Positions 4,115-6,143 of a stretch of 6,143 bases of DNA are shown here, piece by piece. The notes under the pieces were generated by a model. It did not search any database, had not been told where the DNA came from, and worked only from the letters and a program-made list of their open reading frames with translations. Source of the stretch: Bacteroidales bacterium (GTDB lineage: Bacteria; Bacteroidota; Bacteroidia; Bacteroidales; UBA1715); assembly GCA_031262005.1 (NCBI GenBank), contig JAISIO010000196.1, forward strand, positions 1 through 6,143, in the 5' to 3' direction. A program made the position numbers and the translations under genes. Each line of letters starts with the position of its first letter. Positions within the stretch are counted from its first letter, which is position 1.

Positions 4115-4765
4115 ATGACAAGAGAAGAAGCAAGAAAAACAATGGGTATAGTTGGCTTTGATGGAGCAACCAGCAATGGCTTCGTTAATCCATTCAGCGG
4201 AACTAACGTATCAATGATTATTGATAATACAGCTCCTACCGGTTCATCAGTAGAAGCGAGACCGATATACATCGCTTTGCATAAAGGTTACTATGAAAAT
4301 GTAGAAGAAATGACGGAGTTCTCACAATCTGTAGACGGTATTGTGAATGACGGAATTTTTATTCCTGCAACATCGACTTCATCGGCAGTAAGTGCAAGCG
4401 GTCAAAATTGCCGTATTATAGACCTTCGCAAATCATTTGAAAAATTGCCGATGCGAATCAAAGGGCTTCGTGTAAAATGTACAGAAGTCGATCAGTTGGA
4501 TCAAGCAATTGAAGTGTATCAATTGGGTCCACACAAACCGAAACCGATTGCAGTACACACTCCGAGTGCATTGAAAAATGAAACTGAATCTGACCAAACT
4601 CGCGCATCGTTAGACCTAACAAGTGAAATGATCGTCTTGGGCGAGGACAAAGCTATCTTGTACAAGGTGTTGCCGGGCGTTAAAGTAACTGTTACCTACT
4701 TCATGTCAGACCGAATGAGTCAATCAGCTCAGTTGGAAAATGCAATCGCAGGAGGATTAGTGTAA
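4115..4765 (+). CDS. Candidate major capsid protein (jelly-roll type)
   Basis: This 216-residue protein has no signal peptide, membrane segment or coiled coil and is rich in predicted strands separated by polar loops. The later half is the most suggestive: MRIKGLRVKCTEVDQLDQAI (113-132), a Pro-rich loop (139-150), then DLTSEMIVLG (167-176), ILYKVLPGVKVTVTYFMSDR (181-200). A strand-turn-strand ending in an aromatic T-Y-F strand and an Arg is reminiscent of double jelly-roll capsid proteins of PM2/FLiP-like viruses. It is the largest gene of the structural operon and is surrounded by small membrane proteins downstream of a packaging-type ATPase. At 216 residues it is clearly shorter than PM2 P2 (269), so a compact double or a single jelly roll must be considered. 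A minor capsid or spike role is the alternative. Confidence 0.55.
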   Translation: MTREEARKTMGIVGFDGATSNGFVNPFSGTNVSMIIDNTAPTGSSVEARPIYIALHKGYYENVEEMTEFSQSVDGIVNDGIFIPATSTSSAVSASGQNCRIIDLRKSFEKLPMRIKGLRVKCTEVDQLDQAIEVYQLGPHKPKPIAVHTPSALKNETESDQTRASLDLTSEMIVLGEDKAILYKVLPGVKVTVTYFMSDRMSQSAQLENAIAGGLV

Positions 4766-4771
4766 TCAATC

Positions 4772-5218
4772 ATGGAGACAACCTCAATGCGAGGGTTACT
4801 TAGCGAAGTATCAAAAGCCGACCCTAAAAGTTGGCTTTTGTTCTATAATCGCTACAACATACGTCCAGATGACGTAGACCTCGAAAACGCACTACGAAGA
4901 GCCTACATACAGCACGGCAAAGTGTTCAGCGAAGACCTGAACCGTATGCTTGTGCAGTATGCACCAAAAATTGCCGCTTTCACTGGCGAAGATGCACGCA
5001 ATATAATTGATTCGGTGTTTGATATGCTGGGAATTAACGGCAGCAAAACACCCGAAGCACAAGAAGCGCAAAAAGCAGCCGAAGAAGCAGAACAGAAAGC
5101 AGCCGAAGAAGCCGAAGCAGCCGAACAACGCAAAAAGAAACTCATTATAGGCGGTTTTATTGGCTTGGTTGCTGCTGTTATAGTAGTATTTGTTTCAATC
5201 AGAATCTTTAAAAACTAA
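4772..5218 (+). CDS. Tail-anchored membrane protein with Ala/Glu-rich stalk
   Basis: This 148-residue protein has a soluble helical domain (1-90, including WLLFYNRYN and DARNIIDSVFDMLGI). An Ala/Glu/Gln/Lys-rich stalk of AAEEAEQK-like repeats (95-119) follows, then basic KKK and one membrane span LIIGGFIGLVAAVIVVFVSI (124-143) with a short basic end. The topology places the domain on the cytoplasmic or capsid side by the positive-inside pattern, though lysines flank both ends. It begins 6 bp after the capsid candidate's stop and ends 2 bp before the next start. It suits a protein bridging capsid and internal membrane; no family is recognised. Confidence 0.85.
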   Translation: METTSMRGLLSEVSKADPKSWLLFYNRYNIRPDDVDLENALRRAYIQHGKVFSEDLNRMLVQYAPKIAAFTGEDARNIIDSVFDMLGINGSKTPEAQEAQKAAEEAEQKAAEEAEAAEQRKKKLIIGGFIGLVAAVIVVFVSIRIFKN

Positions 5219-5220
5219 TC

Positions 5221-5637
5221 ATGAATAAAAAAACTATCATCATCATAGCCGTAGTTCTTGTAATAGCTGCGGTTGCGTTCTTTTTGTTAAAAGACGATGG
5301 AAAAACAACACTCAAAACTACTTCGGTTTCCGAAAAGTGGGATTTGACAGAAGGAACTTGGACACTTGCACAGCGCGAAGCTGCGTATGAAGCAGCTGCA
5401 TCGTTAGTTCTTAATTTGAATCCGGGCGGACCATGGGAAAAATGGCCTATTACCAATGGATATGAAGGAGCTGCACAAACTGCTTTCTACCAGTTATGGA
5501 ATGCAAAGACTAATTCCGGTAGTGTTTATGCATTTCCCGTTGATGCTAACTATGGAGCAGGTTTTATTCCTGCATTAAAGCTAAACGGAGTATATGCAGC
5601 AGTGGTTGAATTTGCTAAAAATAATTATAAACGTTAA
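5221..5637 (+). CDS. Signal-anchored protein, structural operon
   Basis: This 138-residue protein starts MNKK and then has one hydrophobic span TIIIIAVVLVIAAVAFFLL (5-23) without an obvious cleavage site, so it is probably an N-terminally anchored protein. The remaining domain (25-138) is rich in Trp, Tyr and Gly: EKWDLTEGTW (38-47), an Ala-rich helix REAAYEAAASLVLNL (52-66), NPGGPWEKWP (67-76) and YGAGFIPALKLNGVYAAVVEF (111-131). The Trp/Pro/Gly content suggests a folded surface or binding domain. It lies 2 bp after the preceding gene. A virion membrane or vertex-associated role is inferred from position; no family is recognised. Confidence 0.85.
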   Translation: MNKKTIIIIAVVLVIAAVAFFLLKDDGKTTLKTTSVSEKWDLTEGTWTLAQREAAYEAAASLVLNLNPGGPWEKWPITNGYEGAAQTAFYQLWNAKTNSGSVYAFPVDANYGAGFIPALKLNGVYAAVVEFAKNNYKR

Positions 5638-5641
5638 AACT

Positions 5642-5827
5642 ATGGCACGAACATCAGCAAAACAAAAAGCAACGCAAGAACGCGCAAAAGAGCGCATGAA
5701 ACTTGCACAAAAACTACAAAAAGAGGGCGGTAAAAAAACAATACCCGCTCACAAAGTGTACAAACGTAAAATGAGTACTTGCTTGAAAGAAGCAAGTAAA
5801 CAGTTGAAAAACAAACGCAAGGCATAG
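5642..5827 (+). CDS. Very basic 61-residue protein, possible DNA-binding virion protein
   Basis: The protein has 16 Lys and 5 Arg in 61 residues and few acidic residues. An N-terminal helix of ARTSAKQKATQERAKERMKL type and a second basic helix at the C-terminus flank a short Gly-Gly/Pro turn (29-35). It could bind the packaged genome or negatively charged lipid head groups. The ATG at 5642, 4 bp after the previous stop, was chosen over an in-frame ATG 48 bp upstream that would overlap the preceding gene. No family is recognised. Confidence 0.8.
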   Translation: MARTSAKQKATQERAKERMKLAQKLQKEGGKKTIPAHKVYKRKMSTCLKEASKQLKNKRKA

Positions 5828-5829
5828 GA

Positions 5830-6143
5830 ATGAGAAATTTTAGTTCGATAGAAACTGTTACATGGATTGATGGACCGGCCGCCGTGGATTTAAAAACCGG
5901 CGTGCTGTACATCAATCCTGTGCACTTCGACAAGCTAAGCAATGTGGCTAAGCGGTTTGTTATCTTCCACGAACTGGGGCATTTGAATGCTTCCACCGAT
6001 AGCGAAGAGGCTGCCGATGAATGGGCGTTTGAGCACATGATAGACTTGGGCAATAGCAATGTGGAATTACTCAAAGCATTTTACAAATCATTGCCATTCT
6101 CAAACAAAGCACAAATTAATCGTGCAGAACAAATGCTTATCAA
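5830..6143 (+). CDS. Zinc metallopeptidase (HExxH), cut by the window end
   Basis: The frame opens at ATG 5830, 2 bp after the preceding stop, and runs to the window edge without a stop (104 codons seen). FVIFHELGHL (43-52) contains the zinc-binding HELGH at 47-51, and EEAADEWAFEHM (59-70) supplies the third ligand, likely E60, in the E-x-A-D-x-x-A arrangement known from ImmA/IrrE-like (M78) and related zincins. The N-terminus has no signal peptide: a short strand GVLYINP (24-30) leads into the active-site helix. In a structural operon it could process a capsid protein or cut cell-wall peptides, while ImmA-like relatives cleave repressors. Catalytic motif is firm, substrate unknown. Its first 100 bases are richer in GC than the neighbours. 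Confidence 0.8.
   Translation, partial: MRNFSSIETVTWIDGPAAVDLKTGVLYINPVHFDKLSNVAKRFVIFHELGHLNASTDSEEAADEWAFEHMIDLGNSNVELLKAFYKSLPFSNKAQINRAEQMLI

Noticed and set aside
5640..6074. Minus-strand open frame across the basic protein and metallopeptidase genes
   Set aside because: The plus strand carries an intact HExxH motif and tight gene spacing; the minus-strand product is Ser/Leu/Cys-rich without motifs.

Overview
The window looks like part of a small virus or integrated virus-like element of a Bacteroidetes (Bacteroidota) host. The host assignment rests on promoter style: repeated TAnnTTTG -7 boxes, most with a TTG/TTTG element about 20 bp upstream. It is also supported by A-rich leaders without Shine-Dalgarno sequences, AT-rich DNA and start codons packed against preceding stops. 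The virus assignment rests on a 186-residue FtsK/HerA-type packaging-like ATPase followed by a strand-rich 216-residue capsid candidate and three small single-span membrane proteins. That set resembles tailless, membrane-containing icosahedral viruses (PM2/FLiP-like in the broad sense). No tail, portal, terminase, integrase or replication gene is visible, so the window is a fragment of a larger genome, and integrated versus free state cannot be decided.

Layout. Bases 1-394 are noncoding. They hold a likely structured RNA on the minus strand (about 336 to 165) with its own promoter and intrinsic terminator, plus a degenerate third copy of the same promoter type near the left edge. A BECR-fold (PBECR-like) nuclease candidate follows at 395-808. 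A 56-bp repeat (54/56 identical) ends exactly at the start codons of the genes at 395 and 940 and carries a minus-strand promoter in each copy. Bases 940-3050 form a tight operon: a coiled-coil protein, two unrecognised proteins and the ATPase. The gap 3051-3241 holds a GC-rich hairpin with a run of ten C, a minus-strand promoter and an operator-like palindrome. It precedes a 66-residue HTH protein (3242-3442) and an antitoxin-like 80-residue protein (3480-3722), closed by a clear terminator (3744-3769).

Four 10-bp direct repeats (3776-3815) then sit just upstream of a promoter that appears to drive a second, structural operon (3882 to beyond the right edge). Its order is: small membrane protein, capsid candidate, tail-anchored Ala/Glu-rich membrane protein, signal-anchored protein, Lys/Arg-rich 61-residue protein, and an HExxH zinc metallopeptidase cut by the window end.

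Reading as a system (inference): the first operon supplies DNA packaging and accessory functions, the HTH protein and antitoxin-like gene form a small control or host-interaction module, and the second operon builds the particle. The iteron-like repeats are the obvious candidate control point for the structural genes. All functional names except the ATPase fold and the metallopeptidase motif rest on pattern recognition, without a database search.
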